Part shown: one piece after another, positions 19,287-28,312 of the stretch
Layout: every line of letters begins with the position of its first letter
Numbering within the stretch: the stretch's first letter is position 1
Program-made: the position numbers and the translations under genes
Assembly (NCBI GenBank): GCA_902613185.1
Contig: CACMGP010000001.1
Location: forward strand, 62,001 to 126,000
Direction: 5' to 3'
Length of the DNA: 64,000 nucleotides
Origin: an uncultured Alphaproteobacteria bacterium
GTDB taxonomy: Bacteria > Pseudomonadota > Alphaproteobacteria > HIMB59
Notes under the pieces: generated by a model
Told to the model about the DNA's origin: nothing
Database searches by the model: none
The model's input: the letters and a program-made list of their open reading frames with translations, nothing else

Positions 19287-20261
19287 TTAGAGGTTTTTTT
19301 GTCGTATAATAAAGATACTTCCTTCTTGATTACTAATATTTTTTAAACTTCTAGTTGAACCTCTTGGAGACGAGAAAGAGTCGTTTGGTCCAATTATGGT
19401 TTTTTGATCATTGCAAGTTACTTCCCATTCACCATCTAAACATAAATAAACTTCAGACTCTTTTAATGTGTACGGATGAATATGAGCATTATTACCTTTT
19501 AACATCGTCAAACCAAAGCCTGTATTATGGTCTATGTTTGGCTCAAAATCTTTATTATGAACATTAAAATAGTCAAGGTAATTTAAAATTGAATTAGAGT
19601 TATAATGCTCATCATCTTTTAAATATTTATCCTTATTTTCATAACGGATTACATATTTTTCAATTTCTTCAGAAGTGTAATGATCGAAAGACTCCAGATC
19701 TTTTTCTTTAATAGGTTCAAGGGCAACTTTCCCATCTGGAATTTTATTTTTATCAAGATCAATTAAGGTATTATCATTTAATAAAACCATTCCAGACTCT
19801 TTTGCTTTTTCTAAAACTTTTGGTGTCCATGTTATCACACCGGGATCATTTTCTCCTAGGACAACAAATATTAATGCTTTTTCATCACTAACATTTTGAA
19901 ATCCCCGAAACATATTAGTGGGAAATGAAGCAACATCTCCTTTGTTTAAAACTACTTCGCCCTCTTTACCATCTGCGCCCCAATAAAAGCGCCAAGAACC
20001 TGAAAATATCAAAAATACTTCTGCAGTAGTGTGGCTATGAAGTCCCGATCCATTCATTGGAGCGGCACTTACTGCACCTATATTGAAACCATGTTCTTCG
20101 GCTATTTTGACGTTTTGCTTGGTATCCTCACTCACTCCAGGACCAACTATAGAATAATTCAGTCTATCTTGATGCCCTTTGAGCTTACCTTCTACAAATG
20201 GAATTTTACTTGGGACTAGCTCATTAAATTTTACCAAACGACTGTTAATATCCTGCGTCAT
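19287..20261 (-). CDS. Two-cupin protein
   Basis: A 324-residue protein with two cupin barrels. The first has HSHTTAEVFLIFSGSWRFYWG and GDVASFPTNMFRGFQNVSD (metal site His-x-His, Glu, and a weak last position where His is replaced). The second has HIHPYTLKESEVYLCLDGEW and FSSPRGSTRSLKNIS, again with His-x-His and Glu but no obvious final His. Bicupins include gentisate/oxalate-type oxygenases, isomerases and decarboxylases. The gene is divergent from the SnoaL gene at 20362 and leads a SnoaL-RraA-MetE-like set. Activity cannot be assigned. Confidence 0.83.
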   Translation of the reverse strand: MTQDINSRLVKFNELVPSKIPFVEGKLKGHQDRLNYSIVGPGVSEDTKQNVKIAEEHGFNIGAVSAAPMNGSGLHSHTTAEVFLIFSGSWRFYWGADGKEGEVVLNKGDVASFPTNMFRGFQNVSDEKALIFVVLGENDPGVITWTPKVLEKAKESGMVLLNDNTLIDLDKNKIPDGKVALEPIKEKDLESFDHYTSEEIEKYVIRYENKDKYLKDDEHYNSNSILNYLDYFNVHNKDFEPNIDHNTGFGLTMLKGNNAHIHPYTLKESEVYLCLDGEWEVTCNDQKTIIGPNDSFSSPRGSTRSLKNISNQEGSIFIIRQKNL

Positions 20262-20345
20262 TAATTAGATTTTAAATTTCCACATATTGCTAAATATTAT
20301 TTAAATTATAAAGTTAATCAAAGTAATATTTATTTATTTTATATA

Positions 20346-20352
20346 GGTGAGG
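20346..20352 (+). promoter_or_regulatory. Ribosome binding site deciding the start at 20362
   Basis: GGTGAGG lies 9 bases before ATG 20362. It includes the in-frame GTG at 20347 that could be mistaken for the start; its placement over the Shine-Dalgarno sequence argues for the downstream ATG. Confidence 0.6.
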
Positions 20353-20361
20353 CAATATAAC

Positions 20362-21456
20362 ATGAGCGAAATTAAAAATTTTGATACTGGTATCCCAATT
20401 AAAAGTGGAGCAAAAATTATAAATTTGGACCCTGAAGAAAATATATTAAATAAAAAAAAAATTAGAAATCTTCTCAAAAAAATTTCTGAGTCCAAAGATA
20501 GTGATTTAAGTCAAAATATAAAGAATGCATATCATGAAGATGCTGAAATCTATGCATTCCACCCTGTAAATCATATAAAAGGCATTGATGAAATAATTAA
20601 TACCCTTTGGAAACCTTTACTGAATTCTTTTCCAGATTTAGAGAGAAGAGATAATTTAATAATTGGAGGGAGTTTTCAAGATAGGGTTTATGTCTCAACT
20701 GTTGGTCATTTGACTGGCACTTTTGTCAATCCATGGTTAGGAGTTCCCTCCAATGGTAAAACTATTCATTTACGAATTTGTGAAGTTCATCAAATTGAAA
20801 ATGAAAAAATAATCAATTCTCATGTGTTAATTGATATTATGGATTTCATAAGGCAAGCAGGTTTTTGGCCAATTAATTCATCTTTAGGTATAGAAGAAAT
20901 GTGGCCAGGACCCATTACTGGAGACGGAACAACTTTTGAAAACCTAGACTCTGATTTATCAGCTAGAACCCTTGATCAGGGTCTTACGATGCAAAGAAGT
21001 TTAGATATAAAACCAGAAACTGAGACTGGAGCTACTAAAGATAGTGTCAGACAGAAATTAATTAACCATCCTCAAAAAGATTATTGGCATCCGAAAATGA
21101 TGTGGTACGGACCATGTGGTATAGGCACTGCTAGAGGTTTAAAAGGTTTTATTGAGCATCATCAGCTACCATTTAGATTGACGTTTAAAGAGAGAAATTA
21201 TTGGAAAATTGGTCATTACATTGAAATAGGTGATGGTAATTATTCTATGACAGGTGGTTGGCATAGTATTCAAGCTACACACGGTTCAAGTGATTGGCTA
21301 GGGTATGAACCTACTAATAAATTAGTTACTATGAGAGTGATGGATTTTTATTTACATAATGAGGGTCTTATTAGGGAAAATTGGGTACCAATAGATATTG
21401 TCCATATTTTATTTCAATTAGGAATAGATGTGCTCGAATTAGTTCATAAGAAATAA
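20362..21456 (+). CDS. Tandem SnoaL-like protein (type B paralogue)
   Basis: A 364-residue two-domain SnoaL-like protein, paralogous to 15475-16479. Domain 1 has [36 protein letters not shown] and [14 protein letters not shown]; domain 2 has [40 protein letters not shown] and [20 protein letters not shown]. The start ATG is chosen over a GTG five codons earlier because of the ribosome binding site. It is followed after 2 bases by the HisD/HpsN-like gene, so the SnoaL protein, the dehydrogenase and the SDR form one plus-strand operon with the HAD gene. Function unknown. Confidence 0.86.
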   Translation: MSEIKNFDTGIPIKSGAKIINLDPEENILNKKKIRNLLKKISESKDSDLSQNIKNAYHEDAEIYAFHPVNHIKGIDEIINTLWKPLLNSFPDLERRDNLIIGGSFQDRVYVSTVGHLTGTFVNPWLGVPSNGKTIHLRICEVHQIENEKIINSHVLIDIMDFIRQAGFWPINSSLGIEEMWPGPITGDGTTFENLDSDLSARTLDQGLTMQRSLDIKPETETGATKDSVRQKLINHPQKDYWHPKMMWYGPCGIGTARGLKGFIEHHQLPFRLTFKERNYWKIGHYIEIGDGNYSMTGGWHSIQATHGSSDWLGYEPTNKLVTMRVMDFYLHNEGLIRENWVPIDIVHILFQLGIDVLELVHKK

Positions 21457-21458
21457 AA

Positions 21459-22784
21459 ATGACAGTTGAATTTATCAAAAAAAGCTTAAATGAAAAACAA
21501 AGAGCTGAAGAAAACAATAAAGTTAAAGCAGTAGTTGAGAACACTTTAAAGGAAATTGAATTAAAGGGAGATAGCTATGTAAGAGAATTATCAGAGAAAT
21601 TTGATAAATACTCACCTAGTTCATTTAGATTATCTGAAGATGAAATAAGTAAATTAGTCGATGAAGTTTCTGATAATGACAAAGAGGATATTAGATTTGC
21701 ACAAAAACAAGTTCGATCGTTTGCTGAGGCACAATTAAAAAGTTTAAGTGAAATTGAAGTAGAAACTCAACCAGGTGTAATTCTTGGACATAAAAACATA
21801 CCTGTTCAATCTGTTGGCTGTTATGTTCCTGCTGGAAAATTTCCAATGGTGGCATCAGCTCATATGTCTGTAGTCACTGCTTCAGTTGCTGGAGTTCCTA
21901 GAATAATAGCAACAACACCACCCTATCAAGGAAAACCAAATGCTGCTGTAGTTACAGCCATGAAAATGGGAGGAGCACATGAAATATACGTTTTAGGTGG
22001 AATGCAGGGTGTTGGAGCTATGGCTATTGGGACTGAAAGCATAGAACCAGTAGATATGATTGTTGGTCCTGGAAACGCATACGTTGCGGAAGCAAAAAGA
22101 CAATTATTTGGTAAGGTTGGTATCGATTTATTTGCTGGTCCTACTGAAACAATGATTATCTGCGATGATACTGTAGATGCAGAGATATGTGCTACAGATC
22201 TTCTTGGACAAGCAGAACATGGTTATAATTCACCTGCAATAATGATTACTAATTCAAGAGATTTAGCATCAGAAACAATAAAAGAAATAGATAGACTGCT
22301 CAAAATTTTACCAACAAAAGATACTGCTGGTGTTAGCTGGAAAGATTATGGTGAAATAATTTTGTGTGAAAGTTATGATGAGATGTTAATGAAAGCTAAT
22401 GAAATAGCTTCAGAGCATGTTCAAGTTATGACAGATAGAGATGAATGGTTTTTAAAAAATATGACATCTTATGGAGCACTTTTTTTGGGTGCAAGAACAA
22501 ATGTTGCGAATGGGGATAAAGTAATAGGAACAAACCATACTTTACCGACAAAAAAAGCTGGAAGATACACAGGCGGTTTATGGGTTGGTAAATTTATAAA
22601 AACTCATACTTATCAAAAAATTACAACTGATGAAGCAGCTACAAAAATTGCAGAATATGGATCAAGATTATCATATTTAGAGGGTTTTATAGGCCATGCC
22701 GAACAATGTAATGTCAGAGCAAGAAGATATGGTGGTATTAATGTAGCCTATGGAAAACCAGTATCTAAAATTAAAACTAAGTAA
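21459..22784 (+). CDS. Histidinol-dehydrogenase-family protein, HpsN-like
   Basis: A 441-residue NAD-dependent zinc dehydrogenase of the HisD superfamily. Retained features are [17 protein letters not shown], the nucleotide-binding [26 protein letters not shown], the zinc and catalytic residues in [29 protein letters not shown] and [18 protein letters not shown]. No other histidine-biosynthesis gene is near, and the [15 protein letters not shown] segment differs from ordinary HisD. It therefore probably belongs to the catabolic branch that includes HpsN (2,3-dihydroxypropane-1-sulfonate 3-dehydrogenase), which oxidises a primary alcohol to an acid. The adjacent SDR would fit an HpsO-type step, but the sulfonate substrate is a guess. 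It overlaps the SDR start by one base (TAATG). Confidence 0.85.
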   Translation: MTVEFIKKSLNEKQRAEENNKVKAVVENTLKEIELKGDSYVRELSEKFDKYSPSSFRLSEDEISKLVDEVSDNDKEDIRFAQKQVRSFAEAQLKSLSEIEVETQPGVILGHKNIPVQSVGCYVPAGKFPMVASAHMSVVTASVAGVPRIIATTPPYQGKPNAAVVTAMKMGGAHEIYVLGGMQGVGAMAIGTESIEPVDMIVGPGNAYVAEAKRQLFGKVGIDLFAGPTETMIICDDTVDAEICATDLLGQAEHGYNSPAIMITNSRDLASETIKEIDRLLKILPTKDTAGVSWKDYGEIILCESYDEMLMKANEIASEHVQVMTDRDEWFLKNMTSYGALFLGARTNVANGDKVIGTNHTLPTKKAGRYTGGLWVGKFIKTHTYQKITTDEAATKIAEYGSRLSYLEGFIGHAEQCNVRARRYGGINVAYGKPVSKIKTK

Positions 22785-23551
22785 TGTATTTAAAAAGTTT
22801 AAGTCTCAAGAAAAAAATAGCACTTGTGACAGGTGCGGGTAAGGGTATTGGAAGAGCTTCAGCTATTGCTTTAGCAGAAGCTGGTGCTGATTTAATAATT
22901 TTAAGTCGCACTGAAAAAGATCTTATTAAAGTTAAAAAAGAAATAAACAAATTAAAAAGAAAATGTGAATTTTATGTTTGTGATTTATTTGATTTTGATC
23001 AAATAACTGAAGTTTTTTCAAAAATTAATAGATTAGATATTTTAGTAAATAATGCGGGAACAAATATACCTGAGTTTTTTAACAAAATTAAAAAAGAAGA
23101 TATGGATTATATGGTTGATTTAAATTTGAAAGCATCTTTTCATGTTGCACAATTAGCATCCAGAAAGATGTTAAAGTCTAAAAATAGAAAAACAATTGCA
23201 GGAAGTATCATTAATATGTCCTCTCAGCTAGGCAAAGTTGGAGCACCAAATAGAAGTACTTACAATATGACAAAATTTGGTATTGAAGGGTTAACTAAAG
23301 GAATGGCTCTGGATTTAGCTTCAAAAAATATTCGTGTCAATTCTGTTTGTCCAACATTTGTTGAAACTCCAATGGTAAAAAAGTTTTTTATTAATAAAAA
23401 ATTTAAAAAAGAAACTTTAAAAAATATACCTCTTGGTAGATTAGCTACTGAAAGTGATGTAGCTACTGCGGTTGTATATCTGGCATCAAATGGTTCATCA
23501 ATGATTACAGGGTCGTCGATAGTGGTAGACGGTGGTTGGACTGCTAAATAA
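22784..23551 (+). CDS. Short-chain dehydrogenase/reductase
   Basis: A 255-residue classical SDR. The NAD(P)-binding motif TGAGKGIG, the NNAGTN motif and the catalytic serine with YNMTK (Tyr and Lys) in MSSQLGKVGAPNRSTYNMTK are all present, and the C-terminal GSSIVVDGGW is typical. Following TGAGKGIGRASAIAL the strand-2 end is ILSRTEKD, and the Arg there suggests NADP use, though weakly. Coupled to the HisD-like gene by TAATG, so it probably oxidises or reduces an alcohol/ketone in the same pathway. Confidence 0.9.
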   Translation: MYLKSLSLKKKIALVTGAGKGIGRASAIALAEAGADLIILSRTEKDLIKVKKEINKLKRKCEFYVCDLFDFDQITEVFSKINRLDILVNNAGTNIPEFFNKIKKEDMDYMVDLNLKASFHVAQLASRKMLKSKNRKTIAGSIINMSSQLGKVGAPNRSTYNMTKFGIEGLTKGMALDLASKNIRVNSVCPTFVETPMVKKFFINKKFKKETLKNIPLGRLATESDVATAVVYLASNGSSMITGSSIVVDGGWTAK

Positions 23552-23582
23552 AATTAGTAATTAACAAAGTTAAGATAATTTT

Positions 23583-24236
23583 ATGAAGGCAATAATTTTT
23601 GGATCTATAGGAACTTTAGTAGAAACGTCTGATATTCAAAGACAGTCATTTAATCAAGCATTTAAGGAAATAGGACTAGATTGGTATTGGGATAAAAATA
23701 ATTACAAAAATTTACTTAAAAAGTCAGGGGGAAGAAATAGAGTTGAATATTTTGCTAATATTAATCAGAACACAGTAGACTCAAAAAAAATTAGAGAACT
23801 AAAAACTCAATATTTTAACAGATATTTAAATTCTAATATTATTAATCCGAGAGAGGGTGTTTTAGAGGTAATTAAATATGCTAAATTAAACAATATTAAA
23901 ATTGGTCTAGCATCAACGACTACAATTGAAAATATAGATGCTATTTTCACAACTCTAAAAGATAAAATAATAAAAACAGATTTTAATTTTATTGGGAACA
24001 GTAAACTAATAAAAAAAGTAAAACCTTACCCAGATATATATTTTGAAGCCCTTAAAAAATTAAGTGTAAAAGAAAATGAGTGCATAGCAATAGAGGACTC
24101 AGTTGAGAGTGCATTATCAGCTAATAAAGCTAAAATAGAATGTATCGCATTTCCAGGACTATTTCATATGGATGATGATTTCAGTTTTTGTAAAAAATGT
24201 TTGAATAAATTAGATATTTCAATTTTTGAAAATTGA
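23583..24236 (+). CDS. HAD-superfamily (CbbY-like) protein lacking the nucleophile aspartate
   Basis: A 217-residue protein with the fold of HAD-IA phosphatases such as CbbY/beta-phosphoglucomutase. Motif II (LASTTTIEN), motif III lysine (KKVKPYPDIYFEAL) and motif IV (IAIEDSVESALSANKA) are conserved. Motif I, normally F-D-x-D-G-T, reads AIIFGSIGTLVETSD, so both aspartates (positions 7 and 9) are replaced by Gly and Ile. The DNA reads this without frameshift. The protein can hardly be an ordinary phosphatase; a binding, regulatory or altered catalytic role is likely. It is the last gene of the SnoaL/HisD-like operon, 31 bases after the SDR. Confidence 0.82.
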   Translation: MKAIIFGSIGTLVETSDIQRQSFNQAFKEIGLDWYWDKNNYKNLLKKSGGRNRVEYFANINQNTVDSKKIRELKTQYFNRYLNSNIINPREGVLEVIKYAKLNNIKIGLASTTTIENIDAIFTTLKDKIIKTDFNFIGNSKLIKKVKPYPDIYFEALKKLSVKENECIAIEDSVESALSANKAKIECIAFPGLFHMDDDFSFCKKCLNKLDISIFEN

Positions 24237-24272
24237 TAAATTATTATTTAATCCTTTATTATACTGATATGT

Positions 24273-24349
24273 TGGCGCGCTCTGCAGGATTCGAACCTGC
24301 GACCCTCTGCTTAGAAGGCAGATGCTCTATCCAGCTGAGCTAAGAGCGC
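24273..24349 (-). tRNA. tRNA-Arg (anticodon TCT)
   Basis: Minus-strand cloverleaf of 77 bases with encoded CCA. The acceptor stem GCGCTCT pairs with AGAGCGC, the discriminator is G, the D-arm is AGCTCAGCTGGATAGAGC, the anticodon stem TCTGC/GCAGA surrounds CTTCTAA (anticodon TCT, reading AGA/AGG), and the T-arm is GCAGGTTCGAATCCTGC. It lies between the HAD gene and livG. Confidence 0.97.
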
Positions 24350-24412
24350 ATTTATTGGAATATTTACCACTTCAACTTTATATTTTCTACTTTAATATGC
24401 ATTAATTTTTAA

Positions 24413-25189
24413 ATGAATAATATTTTAATAAAAGTTGAAAATTTGGTGAAAACATTTGGTGGATTAGTTGCACTAAATGATTGCTCTTTAGAAATTAAGG
24501 ATAAAGCTATAACAGGAATTATTGGACCTAATGGGTCTGGTAAGACTACTTTATTTAATGTAATTACTGGTAATCTTAAATCAGATACTGGTAAAGTTTT
24601 CTATAATGGTGTTGAAATAACAAATGAAGAGTCGCACGACTTATTTCATTTAGGAGTATTAAGAACATTTCAAATTGCACACGAATTTTCAAATATGACA
24701 GTTATTGAGAATTTAATGGTAGTGCCAGGTAATCAAAAAGGTGAAAAGCTTCTTTATTCGCTGATGAATAGTCAAAAAATTAAAAAAGAAGATGAATTAA
24801 TTAAAGATAAAGCCATGGAAGTATTAAAATTTTTAAAAATTGAACACCTTAAGAATGAGAGAGCTGGAAATCTATCTGGAGGTCAAAAAAAACTTTTAGA
24901 ATTGGCAAGGACAATGATGGTAGATGCTAAAATAGTTTTTTTAGATGAAGTTGGCGCTGGAGTTAATAAAACACTGCTTAGAGACATAAGTGACTCAATT
25001 TTAAAACTTAATCAAGATAAAGGTTACACTTTTTGTATGATTGAACACGATTTTAATTTTATAAGTGAACTGTGTGACCCTGTAATTGTTTTAGCTGAGG
25101 GATCAGTACTTTTTAAAGGCTCTGCTGAGGACGTAAAGTCAAATGAACAAGTTATTGAGTCTTATTTAGGTAAAGGATTAAAAAAATAA
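24413..25189 (+). CDS. livG: Branched-chain amino acid-type ABC transporter ATPase (LivG)
   Basis: The first of four consecutive membrane/ATPase genes of a HAAT (hydrophobic amino acid) importer. 258 aa. Walker A is GPNGSGKTT, the signature LSGGQKKLLELAR, Walker B is IVFLDEVGAGVN and the switch histidine is in CMIEHDFNF. The family-specific GVLRTFQIAHEF replaces the usual Q-loop region. The proline after the Walker B glutamate (LDEP) is Val here. The substrate could be amino acids, urea, amides or other small acids; HAAT systems are widely re-used in marine bacteria. No Shine-Dalgarno sequence is seen. The stop overlaps livF as TAATG. Confidence 0.9.
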   Translation: MNNILIKVENLVKTFGGLVALNDCSLEIKDKAITGIIGPNGSGKTTLFNVITGNLKSDTGKVFYNGVEITNEESHDLFHLGVLRTFQIAHEFSNMTVIENLMVVPGNQKGEKLLYSLMNSQKIKKEDELIKDKAMEVLKFLKIEHLKNERAGNLSGGQKKLLELARTMMVDAKIVFLDEVGAGVNKTLLRDISDSILKLNQDKGYTFCMIEHDFNFISELCDPVIVLAEGSVLFKGSAEDVKSNEQVIESYLGKGLKK

Positions 25190-25890
25190 TGTTTTTTTCT
25201 GCTTCAAATTTAACTGGTGGATATGGAGGTGTAAACATTATCGAAGAATGCTCTTTTAATGTTAATAGAGGTGAAATTGTATCCATTCTAGGTCCCAATG
25301 GTGCTGGTAAATCAACAGCAATGAAAGCAATGCTTGGTATACTTGACTTAAAAAATGGAAACGTCGTGCTTGATGGAAAAGATATCACAAAACTGAAAAC
25401 ACAAGATAGAATAAAGCTAGGAATATCCTTTGTACCTCAAATAAAAAATATTTTCACAGAATTAACAGTAAGAGAGAACTTAGAGATGGGTGCTTTTTTA
25501 AATGATACTAATTTATCAACGAGATTAGAGGAGATGTATGATTTATTTCCCATAATTAAAGAGAAAAGTGATCAATTTGCAGGTGAATTATCAGGTGGTC
25601 AACGGCAACAGGTTGCTATCGCCAGAGCTTTAATGACTGAGCCAGATGTTTTAATGTTAGATGAACCAACTGCAGGGGTTTCACCAGTAATTATGACAGA
25701 ATTATTTGAGCACATATTAAATATAAAAAAACAAAACATAGCTATACTAATGGTTGAGCAAAATGCCCGTCAGGCTTTAGAAATATCTGATCGGGGTTAT
25801 ATATTGGTGACGGGTAAAAATGCCTACGAGGGCAAAGGTGATTACCTTCTAAATGATAAAGAGATTAGAAAGGCTTTCTTAGGTGGGTAA
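25189..25890 (+). CDS. livF: Branched-chain amino acid-type ABC transporter ATPase (LivF)
   Basis: Second ATPase of the importer, 233 aa. Walker A GPNGAGKST, Q-loop SFVPQIKNIF, signature LSGGQRQQVAIARAL, Walker B VLMLDEPTAGVSP and H-loop MVEQNARQALEI, where Gln-Asn replaces the usual His as in most LivF proteins. Start overlaps livG stop by one base and livH starts at the base after its stop, so all are cotranslated. Confidence 0.93.
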   Translation: MFFSASNLTGGYGGVNIIEECSFNVNRGEIVSILGPNGAGKSTAMKAMLGILDLKNGNVVLDGKDITKLKTQDRIKLGISFVPQIKNIFTELTVRENLEMGAFLNDTNLSTRLEEMYDLFPIIKEKSDQFAGELSGGQRQQVAIARALMTEPDVLMLDEPTAGVSPVIMTELFEHILNIKKQNIAILMVEQNARQALEISDRGYILVTGKNAYEGKGDYLLNDKEIRKAFLGG

Positions 25891-26901
25891 ATGGATTTTT
25901 TAAACTCGATCATACTTCTAACTAATTTTATTATTGTGCCCGGAATAACTTATGGATCACAGTTGGCTTTGGGTGCAATTGGGGTAACTTTAATTTATGG
26001 CGTTTTAAGATTTGCAAACTTTGCTTATGGAGATTTAATGGCTTTTGGAACAATGATTGTAATCCTTGTTACTTGGTTTTTACAATCAAAAGGAATCACA
26101 TTTGGTTTACTTCCAACTGCTTTACTAGCATTACCAGTTGGTATCCTACTGACAATTGCTGTGAGTTTATTTTTTGACAAAACGGTATTTGAATATTACA
26201 GAAATAAAAAAAGTGATCCCGTGACATTTATAGTTGTTAGTCTTGGTATAATGTTTGTTTTAAATGCAGTTGTTAGAATTATCATTGGACCAAATGACAT
26301 AAACTTTATGGATGGTCATAAGTTTATTATGAAAGCTAGAGAGTTTAAGCAAATGACAGGATTAAATGAGGGACTTGCATTAAAATCAACACAAGTGATA
26401 ACATTGATTACCACAATTATTACTTGCTCCATACTTTTTTATTTTTTAAATAAAACCAAAACAGGCAAATCTATGAGAGCTTATTCTAATAATGAGGATT
26501 TAGCTTTGCTATCAGGTATTGACCCCAAAAAAATTGTTTTACTTACTTGGATAATCGTTTCAATTTTAGCAACTGTCGCTGGAACTTTGTATGGATTGGA
26601 TAAAAGTTTTAAGCCATTTACTTATTTTAATAACCTTCTTCCTATTTTTGCAGCAACAATTGTTGGTGGTATTGGAAATCCTTTGGGTGCATTTTACGGG
26701 GGCTTTCTAATTGCTTTCTCTGAAATAGGCCTTACCTATGCTTATAAAAAATTTTTTAAGTACATCATGCCTGAAGGTTTAGAACCAAGCACACTAATAC
26801 AATTTATCTCTACTGATTATAAATTTGCGATCTCTTTTGCGATATTAATAGTAGTTCTTATTTTTAGGCCAAATGGTATCTTTAAAGGAAAAGTCATATG
26901 A
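25891..26901 (+). CDS. livH: Branched-chain amino acid-type ABC transporter permease (LivH)
   Basis: A 336-residue inner-membrane permease. After the N-terminal helix comes GVTLIYGVLRFANFAYGDLM (the conserved LivH segment G-x-x-L-I-Y-G-x-x-x-x-x-N-F-A-x-G). The later loop GKSMRAYSNNEDLALLSGID and the GGIGNPLGAFYGGFLIA segment contact the ATPase and partner permease. The last residues FRPNGIFKGKVI are the standard C-terminus. Stop overlaps livM by four bases. Confidence 0.93.
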   Translation: MDFLNSIILLTNFIIVPGITYGSQLALGAIGVTLIYGVLRFANFAYGDLMAFGTMIVILVTWFLQSKGITFGLLPTALLALPVGILLTIAVSLFFDKTVFEYYRNKKSDPVTFIVVSLGIMFVLNAVVRIIIGPNDINFMDGHKFIMKAREFKQMTGLNEGLALKSTQVITLITTIITCSILFYFLNKTKTGKSMRAYSNNEDLALLSGIDPKKIVLLTWIIVSILATVAGTLYGLDKSFKPFTYFNNLLPIFAATIVGGIGNPLGAFYGGFLIAFSEIGLTYAYKKFFKYIMPEGLEPSTLIQFISTDYKFAISFAILIVVLIFRPNGIFKGKVI

Positions 26902-28268
26902 TCAAAAATTCTGACTTTAAAATTTGTTTCTCAGTAATGACTATTTTAACCATTTTAGTAGGCTTATTTCAGTCATGGGGTATTGCACTATCAATGTTAA
27001 ATCTTTGTCTTATCTCTGCTGTAATGGCGATGGGAGTAAATATTCAGTGGGGTTTTGCTGGTTTAATTAATTTTGGTGTAATGGGTTTTTTGGCAATAGG
27101 AGGTTTGGCTACTGTTTTAATTTCAGTTCCCCCTGTTCCTGAAGCTTGGAGTGCTGGCGGTATTGGAATTTTAATTTCTGGTTTATTTTTATTAGCAATC
27201 GTTTTTAGTGTTTTATTAATTAATAAAAAAATACCAAATCATAAATATAAAAACTATTTTATATTCGTAATCATAATTTTATCCATACCATTACTTAAAT
27301 TTATAGCTGGTCCATCAATTAGCAAAATTGAATCAATTAATGCTGCCACATCAGGTTTTTTAGGTGGGGCTAATTTGCCAATTATATTTTCATGGTTTGT
27401 TGGAGCAATTTTATGTGCCCTTGTAGCTTTTGTTGTAGGTAAAGTTTGTTTAGGGTTAAGGTCTGACTATTTGGCAATATCAACTTTGCTAGTCTCTGGA
27501 ATAATAATAACGATTGTCAAACATGAGGAGTGGTTATCAAGGGGGGTAAAGAATGTTATTGGTTTGAAGAGACCAGTTCCATATGAAGTGGATTTACAAA
27601 ACTCTGAGTGGTTTATAAAACTTGTTGAATTTTTAAATTCTTCAAAATTATCAAATGTCTTGGATTTTGATGAAAGAACTTCTTTACTTAATGAACTCGT
27701 AATCTCCTCTTCTGGAGTTTTTGTAAAGCTATGCTTTAGTCTAATTTTTTTAGCTGTTGTATTTATAATTCTATATTTTTCTGAGAAAGCTTTGAACTCT
27801 CCTTGGGGTAGGATGATGAGAGCCATAAGAGACAATGAAGAGGCTGCTAAAGCCATGGGAAAAAATGTTGTAAAGCAACACCTTTTTATTTTTATGTTAG
27901 GTTCTGCGATTATTGGATTTGCAGGTGCAATGCTAGTTACCTATGACGGTCTTTTCACTCCATCAAGCTATCAACCTTTACGATATACTTTCTTAATATG
28001 GGTCATGGTCTTATTGGGAGGCACAGGAAATAATTATGGAGCTATATTGGGAGGATTTGTTGTTTGGTTTATTTGGATACAATCAGCTCCTTTTGCACTG
28101 CTTGTCATCAACATATTCACTAATCATTTAGATGAAACTAATTACATTAAAGAACATCTAGTAAATAGTGTTCCATACTTTAGATATTTAATGATGGGTC
28201 TTGGACTTCTCTTAGTTATGCGATATAGACCTAAAGGGTTACTTCCGGAGAAAATTATAAAAAATTGA
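26898..28268 (+). CDS. livM: Branched-chain amino acid-type ABC transporter permease (LivM)
   Basis: Partner permease, 456 aa, at the long end for LivM. It has the family segment MGVNIQWGFAGLINFGVMGF, LRSDYLAISTLLVSGIIIT, SPWGRMMRAIRDNEEAAKAMG (the ATPase contact loop) and GGTGNNYGAILGGFVVWF. A non-membrane stretch of about 60 residues (near VPYEVDLQNSEWF to FDERTSLLNE) sits before the fourth core helix and is longer than in E. coli LivM; similar extensions are seen in other alphaproteobacterial homologues. Ends six bases before a terminator-like hairpin. Confidence 0.92.
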   Translation: MIKNSDFKICFSVMTILTILVGLFQSWGIALSMLNLCLISAVMAMGVNIQWGFAGLINFGVMGFLAIGGLATVLISVPPVPEAWSAGGIGILISGLFLLAIVFSVLLINKKIPNHKYKNYFIFVIIILSIPLLKFIAGPSISKIESINAATSGFLGGANLPIIFSWFVGAILCALVAFVVGKVCLGLRSDYLAISTLLVSGIIITIVKHEEWLSRGVKNVIGLKRPVPYEVDLQNSEWFIKLVEFLNSSKLSNVLDFDERTSLLNELVISSSGVFVKLCFSLIFLAVVFIILYFSEKALNSPWGRMMRAIRDNEEAAKAMGKNVVKQHLFIFMLGSAIIGFAGAMLVTYDGLFTPSSYQPLRYTFLIWVMVLLGGTGNNYGAILGGFVVWFIWIQSAPFALLVINIFTNHLDETNYIKEHLVNSVPYFRYLMMGLGLLLVMRYRPKGLLPEKIIKN

Positions 28269-28273
28269 TATCA

Positions 28274-28304
28274 TCTTAGCCCCACCTAAAAGATGGGGCT
28301 AAGA
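28274..28304. terminator. Bidirectional transcription terminator between livM and the livK-type gene
   Basis: An 11-bp perfect inverted repeat, TCTTAGCCCCA and TGGGGCTAAGA (28274-28284 and 28294-28304), with a 9-base loop. It lies in the 44-base gap between two convergent genes. Its G/C-rich stem stands out in an AT-rich region. A long U-run is missing on either side, so efficiency is uncertain, but position and stem are typical. Confidence 0.75.
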
Positions 28305-28312
28305 AATAATAA

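Noticed and set aside
24950-24990. Defective LivG because Walker B reads LDEV, not LDEP
   Set aside because: The glutamate and all other motifs are intact; the proline varies in active ABC proteins.
27467-27856. 129-residue minus-strand frame within livM
   Set aside because: Antisense to a conserved permease; no independent signal.
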